From Gnetum montanum (taxonomy: Eukaryota; Streptophyta; Gnetopsida; Gnetales; Gnetaceae): 64,000 nucleotides of DNA. The position numbers and the translations under genes were made by a program. The number at the start of each line of letters is the position of its first letter. Position 1 is the first letter of the stretch. The notes under the pieces are model-generated. The model did no database searches. It saw nothing but the letters and a program-made list of their open reading frames with translations, and was not told the DNA's origin. Location of the stretch: positions 783,095-847,094 of the forward strand of contig MNCI01011128.1 of the NCBI GenBank assembly GCA_015680685.1, given 5' to 3'. Shown in pieces: positions 33,728 to 46,040 of the stretch.

Positions 33728-33904
33728 GCAACCCAAGATGTAGCCCTGCTATTGGGCAATTTTGCATTTTTAACAATTTCTTGTTTTGGATGTACACTTA
33801 AACTATGATTTAATGAAAATGTGATGATGATTCATATATCACTTTTTTGTATTTTGTGTAATGTTTCAGAAATTCTATCTTGCGATTGATTGATGCAATT
33901 AGGC
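33728..33904 (+). other. 3' flank of passenger gene copy 2
   Basis: AT-rich 3' sequence after the stop codon. The phrase 'gatttaatgaaaatgtgatg' near 33810 resembles 'gttttgaatgaaatgaaaac' downstream of copy 1. No clear AATAAA signal was found. Confidence 0.4.
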
Positions 33905-34130
33905 CCCTTGTGGGCCCCATGCTAGTTTAGGGCCATGGTAGAAGGGCCATTGATAGTTTAAGGCCATTTTGGACCATCGCTAGTTTAAGGCCATTTTAGG
34001 CCATCATACAAAGGAAAGGGAGTTGCTAGTTTTAGGCCTTAGCGGGTTGTTGATAGTTTAGGGTATTTCTGGGCCATGGTACCAAAAAGAAGTAAGTTAC
34101 CAGTTTTAGACCTTAGCAAGCCATTTTTTT
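33905..34130. repeat. TAAACTAGCA-type array after passenger gene (element 2)
   Basis: Five or six units built around 'gctagtttaaggccatttta' lie between the passenger gene and the protease. It is the positional equivalent of 22257-22503 in element 1 and 6305-6400 in element 3. Confidence 0.85.
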
Positions 34131-34480
34131 TTTTGAAAATGAAAGGGCTAAATGAAACTGCATAAACTAAATAAATGAAATAACTAATGCAAGATGTAAG
34201 TAACTATGCAAATGTAACTGTACAAGCAAAAAATAAAACGCAAGAAAGACATGTAAACAAACTAAGGGGATACCTTAGTCATGTAAGTGTTTCCTAACCT
34301 AATGTGGGTTAAGAGGTGTGTAATCCCTAGGAGGCATAAGGTGATACTCATCTAGACCTTCATCAGTTGCATAAAAGGGAAATTCTACCTAGAGAGCTCC
34401 CTCATGGAGGTTGCTTGTTTTGTTTGGTTGCCTAGATAGATCAACTGGATAGAGTTGGCCTTCATCCCAAATAGGTGACA
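34131..34480. other. AT-rich spacer before element 2 protease
   Basis: No coding signal. An A-rich, codon-free stretch, then sequence that may be the ragged C-terminus of the protease region on the minus strand. Confidence 0.4.
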
Positions 34481-34990
34481 TGTCTTCAGAGAACTATACT
34501 TTCGACCCTTGCTCTACATCAACATTGTTGATGGTCAGGGGAGATACATTGTCACCATAGATTACCACCTCTCCACCATCATAGGGAAGGTGGATTTCTT
34601 GATGGATAGGTAAAGAGATAGCCCATAACTAGGCTAGCTAGGACCTTCCTAGGATCAGGTTGAACTTGGGCATCTCTTCAACAACAATAAACTCAGCAGT
34701 AGTGGGAAATTGATCCCCTGCCATGAAAGCTATCGTGACCATTCCTTTCACAACAACATGTGATCCATTGAAGGATTTTAAGCATGTCATTTTAGTTGGC
34801 TTGATCTGGTCAACCAAACCAAGTTTGTTAATGACTAGGAATGCAATGATGTTGGTCATCACCCCATCATCAATATGCATCCTATGGATTCTATATTGTC
34901 CTATGTGAATCATTATAAACATTGGTGCACTGGTCACCTAGCCCTTTTCAAAGTCAACCTTAAATACCTCATCACAAAATGTTAGGGCTG
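34481..34990 (-). pseudogene. Aspartic protease of element 2
   Basis: Minus-strand reading: MHIDDGVMTNIIAFLVINKL, where the catalytic triplet is DDG in place of DTG or DSG; SFNGSHVVVKGMVTIAFMAG; FIVVEEMPKFNLILGRS, then a stop. Blocks match element 1's protease one for one. Immediately beyond it, in the direction of Pol, lies the opposite-strand passenger gene in place of RT. Confidence 0.85.
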
Positions 34991-35640
34991 TTGACCTTAA
35001 CTCCTGGGTTGTGAAGGGAAGCATTACAAGAAGCATTACAATGTGGATGATTTTTTCATCTATTGGAATATCTTCCTTAATCAGAATAGACGTCAACACA
35101 TGAACTAATGCTTCACAGTGAGTAGAAGAGGTCATTATCAGGTCATATAGGCTCAAAGTTGTGTTCTTTTGTTTGAGAGCCTATTTAACCTACACCAGTG
35201 CATCTAAGGAGTCTTTTTCGCTATCTATTATTTTGGTAGCTCTTACTTCCTCCATGTAGCTCAAGAGACAGATCTCCTGGGGAGGAGATTTAGCCTTTGC
35301 TTGTGCAGTTGGCTTTTAAGCCTCAATGATTATTTTTTGGTTGCTTGCACTCACATTGGCATCTTCAGATGATGAGGCCATGGGGATGGTAGACAAGGGG
35401 ATAGGCTTAGGAGGACCTAACGCCATACGTTCCCTAATCATCCTATTGGCAAGATGCTCATCAAGTCTTTTGGGATGCAACTTTGGATGAGAAGGGTATG
35501 ATGCAATTCCTGCCAACGAACCCTAGGAGGCAGGAGGTCCGCACACCATGACACCTTGATGACAAAGGATGTCTAGGTTGCTATCATTGCAACATGCTAT
35601 GGATTGCTAACCACAAATGAAGTTGTGGGCACCCAAGGTG
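34991..35640 (-). pseudogene. Gag-protease linker of element 2
   Basis: Minus-strand pieces ANRMIRERMALGPPKPIPLS, LSYMEEVRATKI, LYDLIMTSSTHCEALVHVLT and LTFCDEVFKVDFEKG lead into the protease. This better-preserved linker shows what the decayed one in element 1 (20783-21535) once encoded. No enzyme motif. Confidence 0.6.
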
Positions 35641-37976
35641 GTGCTCTGATGATGAAATGGATCTGCTATCTAGTTGACATTGAGGCCCCAGCGTTACCAG
35701 AGGATGCACAAACCACAAATGATTCACATGTCAATTCCATGTTATCATTAACATTAATAGCATTGATGATGTAGCCTGCACCACTAGTGTTGAGGGGGTC
35801 TTTGTAGACCTTCATTGGTTGGTTTTCTAAATGCATAAGATTATTATCATCAAGGATCAATTTTCCTTGATTGATCATGTGATGAATGTCATCTTTTAAG
35901 GCCAAGTAATAATTTGTATCATGGTCATGCAATTGGTGATAGTTGTAAAATCAATCCAATATAAAGTTTTTAGAGACTAGGGGCTTATTTGGCATAGCCA
36001 CTGAAGGATTTCTGAGGACCTTGCAGTACCACTCATAATGCTTACATGTGCCCTTAGACATCTGCTTGTGCTAGATGTGCCCAACATTAAGCAACTGGTC
36101 CAAAAGCTTGGATAGCTTAATAGGTAATGGGGTATACTTTGAGCAATCATTGCACTCAAAATTTGGCCTTGGGGTAACTTGCCTCACAATCATCGATGGT
36201 GTGGGCTAGTTAGTTCTCATAGTGCCAAAACTAGATGCTTTGTTGTTGTTGGCCAAGGCTTTAGGTGCCTTGGCCATTGGTTTAGCGTTGTTGGGTTTAG
36301 CATCATCGGCCACTACTAAAACTATTGTTGTTGTCTTGCCCTTTTCCTTATCCTTCTTTCTGTGCACATTCTTATAGGCCACATAGGCTGGGTCCTTACT
36401 AGCCTCTACTGCATCCTAGATGCTCTTTATTTGAGCAAAGGCTTAGCTCAGGGAGCATGAGGTTAGATAGTACAGTTTTGAGTTAATGAAGTCATTCACT
36501 ACATCCTTAAAGATGGCCAAAAGGTGGGTTTTTGCTATTAGCTTGTAGAGTTCATTAAGTGTGGTGCTCCAATATTGTATGCATTTTTGCATAGGATTTA
36601 GAGGCCCCTACTTGATGTCCATTAGTTGGTCTAGGATGGCCTCGGGCTTCAAGTTGTACTTGAAGTGGATCATAAATTGGCTAAGCAATTCTTCTAAAGT
36701 AGATATGGAAGCCCTAGGGATCACATGGTACCAGTCAAATGCCTTGCTAGTTAAGGACATGGTGAAGATGCAAATAATCGCATGTGATTATGCTTGTAGG
36801 AGCAAGCATTCAAAACAAAAAGTTACAAGGTGGGCATTGGGGTCACCCTCACCATTATATTTGGTGAATAGAGGAAGCTAGACCCTGGGAGGCAAGGTCA
36901 GTGACGAAACCCCAGGACTGATGGGGTCATCTTGGTAGAAGTCCATCACATGGACTATTTTAGAGTTAGTAGCTTTAAGCCCCTTAACCTCCTCCATTAG
37001 TGTTTGGATGAGTTGGAATGGTTGGTCCAAAATTGGGAAAGATGCAATTGGTTATACTAGTTTCGCTACCTATGGTGTTGTCTGAGCAACCCACAACCCT
37101 ACTGTGGGCTATGCAACCACATGGGACACTTGTTGCATTTGTTGTTGTGTGTATTGTTGCATGTGTAACCACTGTGCCATAGGCACAAAGGCTAGGACCC
37201 ACCACATGGTTGTGGCTTGGGTTGTCATGGAAGGTGCCAATGAGATGGGTAGGATGAAAGACACTTGGATCATTTGTGGATGAGAAAAAGTTACCGTGTG
37301 CACATACGGTTGTGTTGGCATCACGGATGTTGACATGGAAGACTATGCAGACTAGGTAGAGATGATAAAGGAAAAGGTGGAAAATGATCCTACACCCTAT
37401 TGTGCATGTAGTACTTGGTGACTCACCACCAAGTGTAGACTTGGGGGGTGAGAGTGATGATATTGCCTCAAAGAAGGTGGATGATTGTAACTAGTGTAAG
37501 ATAAAACTAGAAATAGGCTATTGGATAGAGGCATAAAATGGGATACCACTCTCTGAATGAGGCTCAAATTCATCTTGTTCATCCTACAAGGGATCATCAT
37601 AGTTTGATGCTACATCATGTTCATTAGGCCCACTCACTCTAACGATTTGGTCTAGTAACCACTGAAAGTTGTCAGTCAATGGGATGAATGCATCAGGTGT
37701 AGGAAGAAATTCCTTTCCATTTTAATGTATGATCTCAAAGCTTTGCCTAGCATCTAGTTCTTGGTGATCTAAGGATAGACCTACTTGAAGTTTTGCACAG
37801 AGAAAGTTGTATTTTTCGTAGTTGAGCACCATGTGCTCGAGCAATTGGTTGCATAGTCTAAGTGACTATCATTGTGGCTATACGGAATTGACTGGGGGAT
37901 TGATTTCTACCATCTATTGGATAGGGCGAGTCACCTCCATGCTCAGGGTAGAGGTTGAAGTGTGCATGGGATTCAT
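35641..37976 (-). pseudogene. Gag of element 2
   Basis: Start ATG at 37976 on the minus strand. N-terminal block with YNFLCAKLQVGLSLDHQEL and NGKEFLPTP, as in element 1. A Thr/Pro/Gln-rich linker (about 37.6-37.0 kb). Capsid-like core (LEELLSQFMIHFKYNLKPEA; CIQYWSTTLNELYKLIAKTH; DFINSKLYYLTSCSL; SKDPAYVAYKN). The nucleocapsid-like end reads FYNYHQLHDHDTNYYLALKD, in which every Cys of the zinc pattern is lost. Many stops and shifts. It is colinear with element 1's gag throughout. Confidence 0.87.
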
Positions 37977-38404
37977 GTTACTGTGTAAAAATGAAGGAAA
38001 TGATAGTGCTGAATAGAAAATGGTTAAATGTAGAGAATGTTAGAAAAATGGCTAATTAAGAAAAAATGTGAAAATAAGCCAAAAAATGACTAACTCTGGA
38101 AACACTGCTAAAAGTGACTAACTCTAGTGTTATGCCACTACACTCTAAGCACTTGTTATATTCTCTAGAGCAACTAGAGTTTAACACAATAGATACAATT
38201 GGGCTTTTGTCCTACGGGGTTCCAAGGGAACTAACAATAGGGACCAATCTACACTAACCAAATTGTAGATAACTCATGTGCTAGATTATGATCTAGCTAC
38301 TACCGTGGTAGGTCCATAAGGGTGTTACATCTACGCTAGCTTGAAACTAGTAATGGAGGTGTAGAAAGCATGTGGGACTACCCTTGAACAAATAAGGAAT
38401 GGGA
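37977..38404 (-). other. Leader of element 2
   Basis: Short untranslated leader between primer-binding site and gag. It lacks the five-module repeat found in element 1's leader. Nothing else recognised. Confidence 0.5.
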
Positions 38405-38423
38405 GGCTCTTCTTCTAGTGCCA
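38405..38423 (-). other. Primer-binding site of element 2
   Basis: The minus strand reads TGGCACTAGAAGAAGAGCC, five bases inside the LTR. It is the same site as in element 1, apart from three changes. Confidence 0.82.
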
Positions 38424-38428
38424 AAAAC

Positions 38429-40235
38429 TATGACGATAGGAAACATTGGTGGTTGGAACATTGAGAGGTTAGTATGCATATAGCCTAGCCCCACGTCCAT
38501 GCAAGGGCTATATTGGAAAATGAAGATAGGGTGCCTTGAACAGTCTTGTTGATCAGATAGGGACTTACGAGGTGTTAAGACGAACATGTGCAAGAGGGGT
38601 TTATACAGTGTTATGCTAGGGTGTAGTGGAGTGTCCTAGCCTAAAAAATAGCAATGTAAACATGCAAATATGTGCGAAACAATAAAGGAAAGGTGAGTGC
38701 TATGCTAAGTGCCAAAAAAAGAGTGCTTGAAAAATGCAACAAAACTTAGGAATGAAAGTGTACCACCCCAGACGGGGGCACGTAGCTATTGCAGGAAAAG
38801 AGATGAGAGTGGTACATGGTGTATAGGTAGGCATAGTGGCAATGTAGCAGTGTAGTCATAGTCTCTAGGATGTTTGGGCTATGGAACTGATGACTACCAT
38901 AGAGACTAAACTTGCTAGTTGGTTGTTGCTTTGTTCTGTGGGTACAGTGGTGAATTGTGTTCTGGACGATGTGCACCACTTGTTTGAAAAAGTCCTAGAA
39001 TGTGCCAAAGTGCTAGGTGTGCTCAAGTATGAGAGTGTGAGAGTGCCAAGGATGCTCAGAATGTTAAAATTTCCAATGCTCTTTTGATTTTCCAACCCCT
39101 AGAATGCTGAATGTAGGGGTATTTATAGCACTAGGGTTAGCGCGAAATGTGAATCGGGCTAGGCTTAGTGTAAATTGCAAATTGGGTGCCACATGGCATG
39201 ATGGTAGATGGGGCTATAGTAAGCTTTTCTATGCTCCCATGGGAGTACCAAGTGCTATGCTCTAAAGTATTGCAACAGATCCCCAAAAATTGATGAATTG
39301 TAACTACACTACCAAGATTGCATGTGCCAAAATTTGAATGACCACAATGTACCTGCAAATAGTGCAACTTGGAGGCTACACTCTGGGACTATGTCTTCCC
39401 CTCTTTTGAGTAGGATCAAGTGTAGGTACAATTTGAGGGACCAATGGGGATGCAAAATATATACAGATTGTTGATCTTGCTTGCTGGAGGGATGTTAGAG
39501 CTAAGACAAAGGCTGATGCTGAGTTCTGAAGACTTTTAGAGGCTATTGAAGGCTTTTCTTCAATGTTACACTGGCTACACTCTAGAACGTAACACAAAAC
39601 TTAGTCAAATTTTGCAAAATTTTGATGTCCAACATTTGTTATGCTAACTACACTCTAGAGTGTAGTAGAGCATAGCAGGGATACCTAGAAAAATTTGATA
39701 GAATCTGCAATTTTCCTTCATGCTACACTGGCTACACTCTGGGGCATAGTAGGAGAGGTAGCCTTAGGAGTTAGAAAATTTGCAAAATGTGTCTTCCATG
39801 CTAAGCTAGCTTGATAGCTTCTTACCTAATACTTAGGCAAAACTAGCTAGTAAAACATGTGCTACACTAGCTATGCTGGGGAGCATAACAAAGCATAGCA
39901 ACCTAGAAGATAAAAAATTTGCCAAACTATTTTTTTCATCCAAAGCCATTCTGACAACTTCTGGCTTGGCACTTGGGAAAAATAGCCATGGAAGTATGTG
40001 CTACACTAGATACACTTTGGAGTGTAGCAGGCAGAGTGAAAGATTAACCAAACACTTAGAAAATTTTTTCATGCAACTTCTATTGACATAGAAAATTTTG
40101 CAAAACAAGCCTTGATGCATGCTACGTTAGCTATGCTAGGGAGCATAGCACCAACACTTAGAGAAATTTGTCAATTTTTGACAATTAGAAAAATTTATAG
40201 TTGAAGTGGTGAAGCCTGAATTTCATGGTGTTTCA
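38429..40235 (-). mobile_element. 5' LTR of element 2
   Basis: On the minus strand it begins TGAAACACC, as in element 1, and its inner end is fixed by the primer-binding site. U3 (39.2-40.2 kb) contains about seven spaced copies of 'gctacactggctacactctg' or 'gctatgctggggagcatagc'. The TATA box at 39120-39127 lies 700 bp from the inner end. No matching 3' LTR is visible in the window; element 3's LTR occupies the expected place. Confidence 0.8.
39120..39127 (-). promoter_or_regulatory. TATA box of element 2 LTR
   Basis: The minus strand reads GTGCTATAAATACCCC, the same box and downstream CCCC as element 1, followed after about 20 bp by CAGCATTC and GGGG, also shared. Confidence 0.75.
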
Positions 40236-40505
40236 CCCTTGATGTCACACCCTTTTCATTTCCACTTGGTTCTTCATTTTTCTATCTAGGCATAATGATC
40301 ACAAGTTTATTTTAGTTTTATTGTAAAAATAATATCATTATGTCCATGGTAAGGGCCTCTTATTGTTGGAAATGAGTGGATGGATGATGTGGTCTCAGTG
40401 TATATATAATTAGTCCTTTAATGATGTGATAATATAGGGTTAGATTCACATTATTGGGACTACATCTTGTTTTATTCCTATCTACTTTATTTGAAAATTC
40501 AACAA
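40236..40505. other. Flank between element 2 and purine-rich tract
   Basis: No gene. A TGTTGGAAATGAG phrase at 40355 resembles a copia LTR end seen at 50388, but no partner end is clear. Confidence 0.35.
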
Positions 40506-40700
40506 AATGATGTACACAGAAAATGAAAAAAATTTAGGAAAATAGTAAAAATATGAAAAATATAAAGAATAGAATAGAAAAATGTATAAAGAATTAGAAA
40601 GATATTAAAGAGTAAAAAATGATAAGAAGTGTGAAAAGTATAAAAGAATGAGAAAGGTATCAAAAAATGTAAAAAAGTAGTAAGAATTGAAAAAGGTTTA
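40506..40700 (+). repeat. Purine-rich low-complexity tract
   Basis: About 195 bp almost without C, made of degenerate 'gaaaaatataaagaatagaa' units. Probably an expanded polypurine or microsatellite-like tract. Confidence 0.6.
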
Positions 40701-41084
40701 GTGCTTAAGTGTCCAACTAGATAACCCCATGACTAAAATAGTTAATTAGAAGATGGAATGGATTGAAATCAGTATTTTAGACAAGGGAGGATTCATAAGG
40801 GAGTTAGGAGATTCATAGAATGGTTTGATCTATTGAATATTAACCTGAATAAGTTTTTGTGGATTGGTTAGTTGATAAATGTGCATCATGCTAGAGAGTT
40901 AGGTAGCTTGGATGATATAGGATCCTTCTCAAAGAGTTTGAAATTTAGTTCTTTATGGAATATGAGTGGCACTGTAGTAAAGGACTCTATCACCAGGCTT
41001 AATAGACACTTATCTTATTTTTGCTTCATTCCTATATTTGGAGTATTGCTCATCAAAGCTACAAGTCTATTTTCATCTAGAAGG
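40701..41084 (+). other. Unassigned sequence next to a broken Athila-like RT
   Basis: The plus strand keeps one frame open over about 240 bp (40872-41111; HARELGSLDDIGSFSKSLKF). I do not recognise it, and it overlaps the broken edge of the RT on the opposite strand. It could be a fragment of another element. Confidence 0.3.
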
Positions 41085-41640
41085 TTAAGATTCATGAGAC
41101 ATTCCCCATGAACTGGTGAATGTGGCTTTTTCTTGATCTTTTGGTGCAATGCAAATTTGGTTATACCCACTGTACCCATCGAGGAAAGTATAGTACTGAT
41201 GTCCTATAATGGTGTCCAAGACTTGGTTAACAAATGTCAAAGGAAAATGGTCCTTGAATATTGCTAAATTCAACAATCGAAAGTTAATGCAAATCCTCCA
41301 CTTGCTACATTTCTTTGAAACAATGAATAAGGAACTAACCCATTCACTATCTAATATAGAATAGATGAAACCCTCTTTTAGCAATTTTCTAGCTCTTGTG
41401 TGATAACTTTTTTAAGTTTTGGATTCAATCTTCTTTGAGGTTGATGGCGTGGTTTGATAATTGGATCTATATAGATTCGATGTTGACACATACATAGATC
41501 TATACTAGTTGTCTCATCGTAGGACCATGCAATAACTTCCAATAAATGTATTTGACAATTTATTTAACACTTCCAATAACTTCCTCATTTGATCTTTATT
41601 AACTTGATATTAATAATTACTAGTTTTTTGTTATTTAGAA
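41085..41640 (-). pseudogene. Reverse transcriptase fragment, Athila-like Ty3/gypsy
   Basis: Minus-strand reading: LKEGFIYSILDSEWVSSLFI, CSKWRICINFRLLN, KDHFPLTFVNQVLDTIIGHQ, TFLDGYSGYNQICIAPKDQE and ATFTSSWG. It then ends abruptly before the 'PFGL' and 'YxDD' motifs. The set 'ISDSEWVSP...KDHFPLPF...LDGYSGYNQI' is typical of plant Athila-related elements and differs from the Tat-like RT at 12-13 kb. Truncated at its C-terminal side. Confidence 0.85.
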
Positions 41641-42190
41641 AAGCATATTCTAGTTTGTCCAATAGGGCTTTATTTTTAAGGGTTCTAGTTCATACTTCTC
41701 TTATATCTCTAGTTGTTCCCATTTAATACATTCTTCTTGATGTGATTGTACATAGGGATATTTCCTTTTAAATTGTTCTAACTTATCATTTTCTTCAATA
41801 TAGGCACTTGTGATTCTGTTCAATGGTTCCATGCATATATTGGATTCTATTTCTTTTTCAATGATCAGCCATTGGTACCTTGCCATGTGGATGCTACATA
41901 TAGGCATTATTGCACACAAATGTCCTCTATACATCAATTTCATGCTGTATTGGTTTCTTGTTTCATGACCCAAATATTTTGCACATAATTGCATTCATTA
42001 TCACTATATGCTATACATGGAACTCTACATCTTTGTATGATTCTAGCCTCATCTTCCTTGGTGATTTCCAAGTACAAGTCTCTAATCCCTAGCTAACATC
42101 CACAATGCTAAGCCATGCTCTTTCCATAATTATAGGAAAGTATCCTTTGCTTTTTCTCACATGTATAACTAAGAATTCGGGAGGATAAGA
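41641..42190 (-). pseudogene. Protease-RT linker, Athila-like element
   Basis: A 97-residue open stretch on the minus strand (41701-41994) contains ICMEPLNRITSAYIEENDKL and other Lys/Glu-rich sequence. It lies between protease and RT and has no catalytic motif. Confidence 0.5.
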
Positions 42191-42634
42191 CTAATTACTT
42201 ATGGTGGTGATGATAGCTTCTACTTGTACAAGTGGGATGGTGATTGACTGATCCATAAGCTCTAATTGAATGTTACTTTTCATCAGTAGAGGAAGATTTT
42301 GGGCTTTGCACATATCTTCTAAAATTAGATTTACTTCTAACCTAGAATCTAATAGAGCCTTACAAGGTTTATTTCCTACTATCTGGAGACATACTAAGGA
42401 ACTTCTGGGATCAACTCTCTTCTTGGGAAGTGCTCCTACTTTAATCCAATGCATTACAATTTGAGTGAGCATGATAGTAATCAAATTTAGGTCCATAGGA
42501 TGTGGAAGCATGGTGTTCCCTTGAGGAGTATATGTAGATGGGATGGATGTAGGTGAAGTTCCCATCCTTTGAACACTCTCTGGACTTATTTTGAAAAATG
42601 GATGTTTCCTAGATCTAGGTTCATTTACCATCAT
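42191..42634 (-). pseudogene. Aspartic protease, Athila-like element
   Basis: The minus-strand 147-residue frame reads IVMHWIKVGALPKKRVDPRS, CLQIVGNKPCKALLDSRLEV and NLILEDMCKAQNLPLL. ALLDS-R-LEVNLI stands where active enzymes have ALLDSGAEVNLI, so the catalytic Gly is Arg. The left half (HPFF..SPES, then WIKVG) has a homologue on the plus strand at 49.2-49.44 kb. Confidence 0.82.
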
Positions 42635-45090
42635 AGCCTCTTATGTATTAACTACCCTAGTACCACTCTTTTGTTGTGGTTGTATTAGTAATTCTCCTTG
42701 AATAACCAATGGTAGCACTAGAGGTAGGGAGTTAGGAGCTTGGACCAATGAACCAACTATTGATTGATGTGCATAAGAATTGAAATCTATTCATGAAGTA
42801 GTGGATCTATGATATTCCAATGGATAGTAGTGAGAGAAGGTATGGACTAAAGCATTCCCTAGAGAGATTATACATTGAATGTAATATCTATAAGGATTTG
42901 GTTGCCTATATGGATACTACTAGCATGGTGGTAGCACCCTCCATGCTTATGGTTGTTTCCAGTGTTGTTGGTATTTTTCTTATAGTTGAGGCTAGGCTCC
43001 ACTTGGATAATATGATGATTGGCAAGGTTGTTGGAAGTCACCTTGTGGGTAAGGTAATCATCTTGACATCTATTTCTTGACAAATCTTAGATTTAGTGCA
43101 TATGCCCTAGACTCTTACAAATGGATCATAACAGGACAACATCCCTTAGGATGTTCATATTGGCACACTTTGCATCCTTCTTCGTGTTCAACACTTGAGC
43201 CTATTAAATCTTCAATTGCAGCAACGTTTCCTCTATGTCTATAGTTTTATCATCCATTATCTCTTCTCTTCTTTTTTTCTTTGCTTTTTTTTCAAAGCTT
43301 GTTCAGTCTTTTCCTCTACTATATTGGATTCAGTAGCAAATTTTTCATCTAAGGAATCCCACATTTTCTCTACCTTTGTTGCAATGTCATTGACCAACAT
43401 TTAGATGGGTAGAGTTTTCTTTTAGATTGTATCCTCCAAAGTTTCTTCTTCATGTCTTTCCCACACTCTCACATCCCTTTTCCTCATTATGGAATCTTCA
43501 TTGTACTTTTCTACTAATTCTTATTTCTTTAATTCTTCTTCCTCTTTGGCCACTTATTCTATTAATCTTAGGATTTGATAGATCATCATTTCTGATAACC
43601 AACCTTGGGCATATACCCAAGAGTTTCTCTAGTCTTGTTCCTTAGCCTATCAATGATATGTCTAAGTTGTTTCCTTTGAGAAAATCCATGACATAGGCAT
43701 CTATGTAGTAATGAATAGTACTTATTCATTATTTCATCAAGGGATTCATGTGTTCCTTGCTTCCATCCTTAATTTTTTTTCTTAAATTGGATACTCTGGA
43801 ATAAGTTTAATATTTTTCATTAAAGAGCTCCAACATGGTACTCCATCTTTAGATTGTTTCAAGTTCTAAGGATTTGTACCAGCTATCTGCTTCCTTAATG
43901 AGTATTCTATAAAATAACTTCAACTTCAACTAATCATTCTCTATGTTCTACAAGACACAAACATCTTTAAAAGATTGAAGGTGATGATGTGGATTTGCAT
44001 GATATCCACCTTTGAATTTGGGCATATTGTTCATATCTAGTTGCTTGATGCGACTATTCCTTACATGCCTAGTAAGAACATACATTCTTTCCTAATATTA
44101 ATCATGCTACGAGTGGCCAATATGGGTTCTTCATAATTTTAAGGTTCATAAGCTCTATTGTAGTGGTGATCCCTTTGATTCTCATAATTCTCTCTCTCTT
44201 CATGCCTAATTCTCTCTCTTGTTTTCTCATAATCATCTCTGTCATCATCAAGATTTCTTCTTCAATATTCATGTCTCTTAGGATCCCTTCATCTTTTCCT
44301 ATCATGATCTCTTACTCATTGTTCTCTCTCATCATACTCTCAAGATAAGTGTAAGGAAGAAGAAAAGGAAGTTGAAGAACGATGCCAACTGGTTCTCCTT
44401 CTATGACTCCTTAAGTCATCCCTTTTTGATTCAACGGAGGTTCTAGACCTTGAATTCCTCCTAAGTGTGGAGTCTTTCTTATCTCCTCTAGGTGTTTCTA
44501 CAAGACTTAAATGTAATTGTATCTTGATGAGATCTTCAATATGAATAGCAGGTGTTTGAGATTGAGATCCATGGGTTTGATAAAACTTCTCTATGTAGAA
44601 CATAGCATCATCTCTTTTCTCTAGGACAACTATTTATGGTACTTTTTTCTCCTTTATCAAGCTCATGCCTTATTTCCATAGTATCATCCTTTCTTACTTG
44701 AGCTTATGTTGGTTGATATGGTTGGGTCATGCACTTTATGATGTGGTATCCTTGTTGTACATGGCTAAGGTTTGATCGTATAAGGGTTGCTTGCAAATGT
44801 TGCCCTGTTCATCCTAGTAATATACAAATGTAAAATCAAGATAATATGGATCAGTGTAAGCATAGAAGATTCTAGTTTGCATGGACACACTCCAATCTTC
44901 TTCATCATATCCTTTGTCCTGACTCTTATAAATTTCATTATTAGATGGTCATTTCTCTTTATTCATAGAAGTTATATTAACTATTTAATGCTTTTAGTGT
45001 GTACTTAAGAACATTTTTTTAAGTATGAAAGATTTTCTTAATAATTCTTTAACACAACAAACTTTCTAATATAACTACTTAGTGAACATT
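42635..45090 (-). pseudogene. Gag region, Athila-like element
   Basis: Low-quality minus-strand coding remnant between the protease and the primer-binding site. Recognisable blocks are FYIEKFYQTHGSQSQTPAIH and an Arg/Ser-rich stretch (44340-44603). Charged, Glu/Arg-rich sequence lies at 44102-44305. The order and the downstream protease support a gag identity, but no capsid motif is certain. Confidence 0.5.
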
Positions 45091-45094
45091 GATA

Positions 45095-45114
45095 CATCCC
45101 CAGCAATAGCACCA
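45095..45114 (-). other. tRNA-Asp-type primer-binding site
   Basis: The minus strand reads TGGTGCTATTGCTGGGGATG. The Athila-type site complementary to tRNA-Asp is TGGCGCCGTTGCCGGGGATC. Four of the five differences are C-to-T or G-to-A, as in decayed CpG or CNG sites. Confidence 0.8.
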
Positions 45115-45115
45115 A

Positions 45116-46040
45116 TGAGGAGTGATTGGGTATTTCAACACTCCACCATACAATTCACAAGTGCATGCACATGACCAGATCATAATCCATGAATGGTCAA
45201 TGTAGATTCACTAGTAGTTAAGGTTCAGTTTGTGATCAATATCTTCTCATGTTGAGTTAGTGAAGTACAAGTAGTATGGTTTAACTCTCAATGAGACATG
45301 ATATCATGATGTTGTTGGCTCAAATTAAAACTAAGTGTAATCATGATTGAAATAGAGTAATCGAATCTAAATCTAAGTATAATGCAAGTAAGGAAACTAC
45401 TCTAGCATAATGGCAATAAGTATCCATTTCTAGTTTACCATTCACATCTAAGGCTTATGCAATCGTCACTGGATTTACCAAGTGTTATGCTACTGGATGA
45501 ACCAAGCAATAACATGACTAAGATTACCAAATGATCACACTTATATGTTCAAAACCAATTGTACTTATATTGTCATACTAAGGAACATTATAAAAGTAAA
45601 GTTCTTAAGAATTGTAAATGACTTAATCAAAGTAAACATGTTAAAAAGTAAGAATTAACTAAGTATGAAAAATGAACTAAGTAATAGAAAAGTAAACTAA
45701 GTAGAATGCTACAATGGTGGAAAAATATCTCAATCTTTATTTCCAACCATGAATTGCATCCAATTACAATCCACTTGAATAAAGATTATGCATAACTATT
45801 CAACACCACACTATAGGTATTCACTTTATTACTAATTTTAAGTTATGAAAACAAATTGCAAGAATTTCGCTAATGATTGGATGAAAGTTGTTCTATTAAC
45901 ATGATAGAGTGTTGGTATTTATAATGTTGACTAGGATCCACTACATCTCATCAACAATGATGTATGTAGGACTATGATGTTATAGATAAAATATCATAAA
46001 TGCAATATCATGGCATTTGAAAAATAAATTTTATCATCAA
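45116..46040 (-). mobile_element. LTR A, Athila-like element (5' LTR)
   Basis: Its inner end (plus-strand TGAGGAGTG) touches the primer-binding site. It aligns over several hundred bases with 51391 onward and 57793 onward, and in reverse with sequence ending near 49930. A minus-strand TATAAATA lies at about 45919. The outer end is approximate. Confidence 0.72.

Noticed and set aside
40355-40505. Possible small copia LTR starting TGTTGGAAATGAG
   Set aside because: The start resembles the LTR at 50388, but the only possible end ('ttcaaca' at 40505) gives a poor inverted repeat, and there is no polypurine tract or target duplication.
44102-44348. Met/Ile/Arg-rich frames on both strands
   Set aside because: They arise from a low-complexity tct/atc repeat. 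The gag assignment of the region rests on its neighbours, not on these frames.
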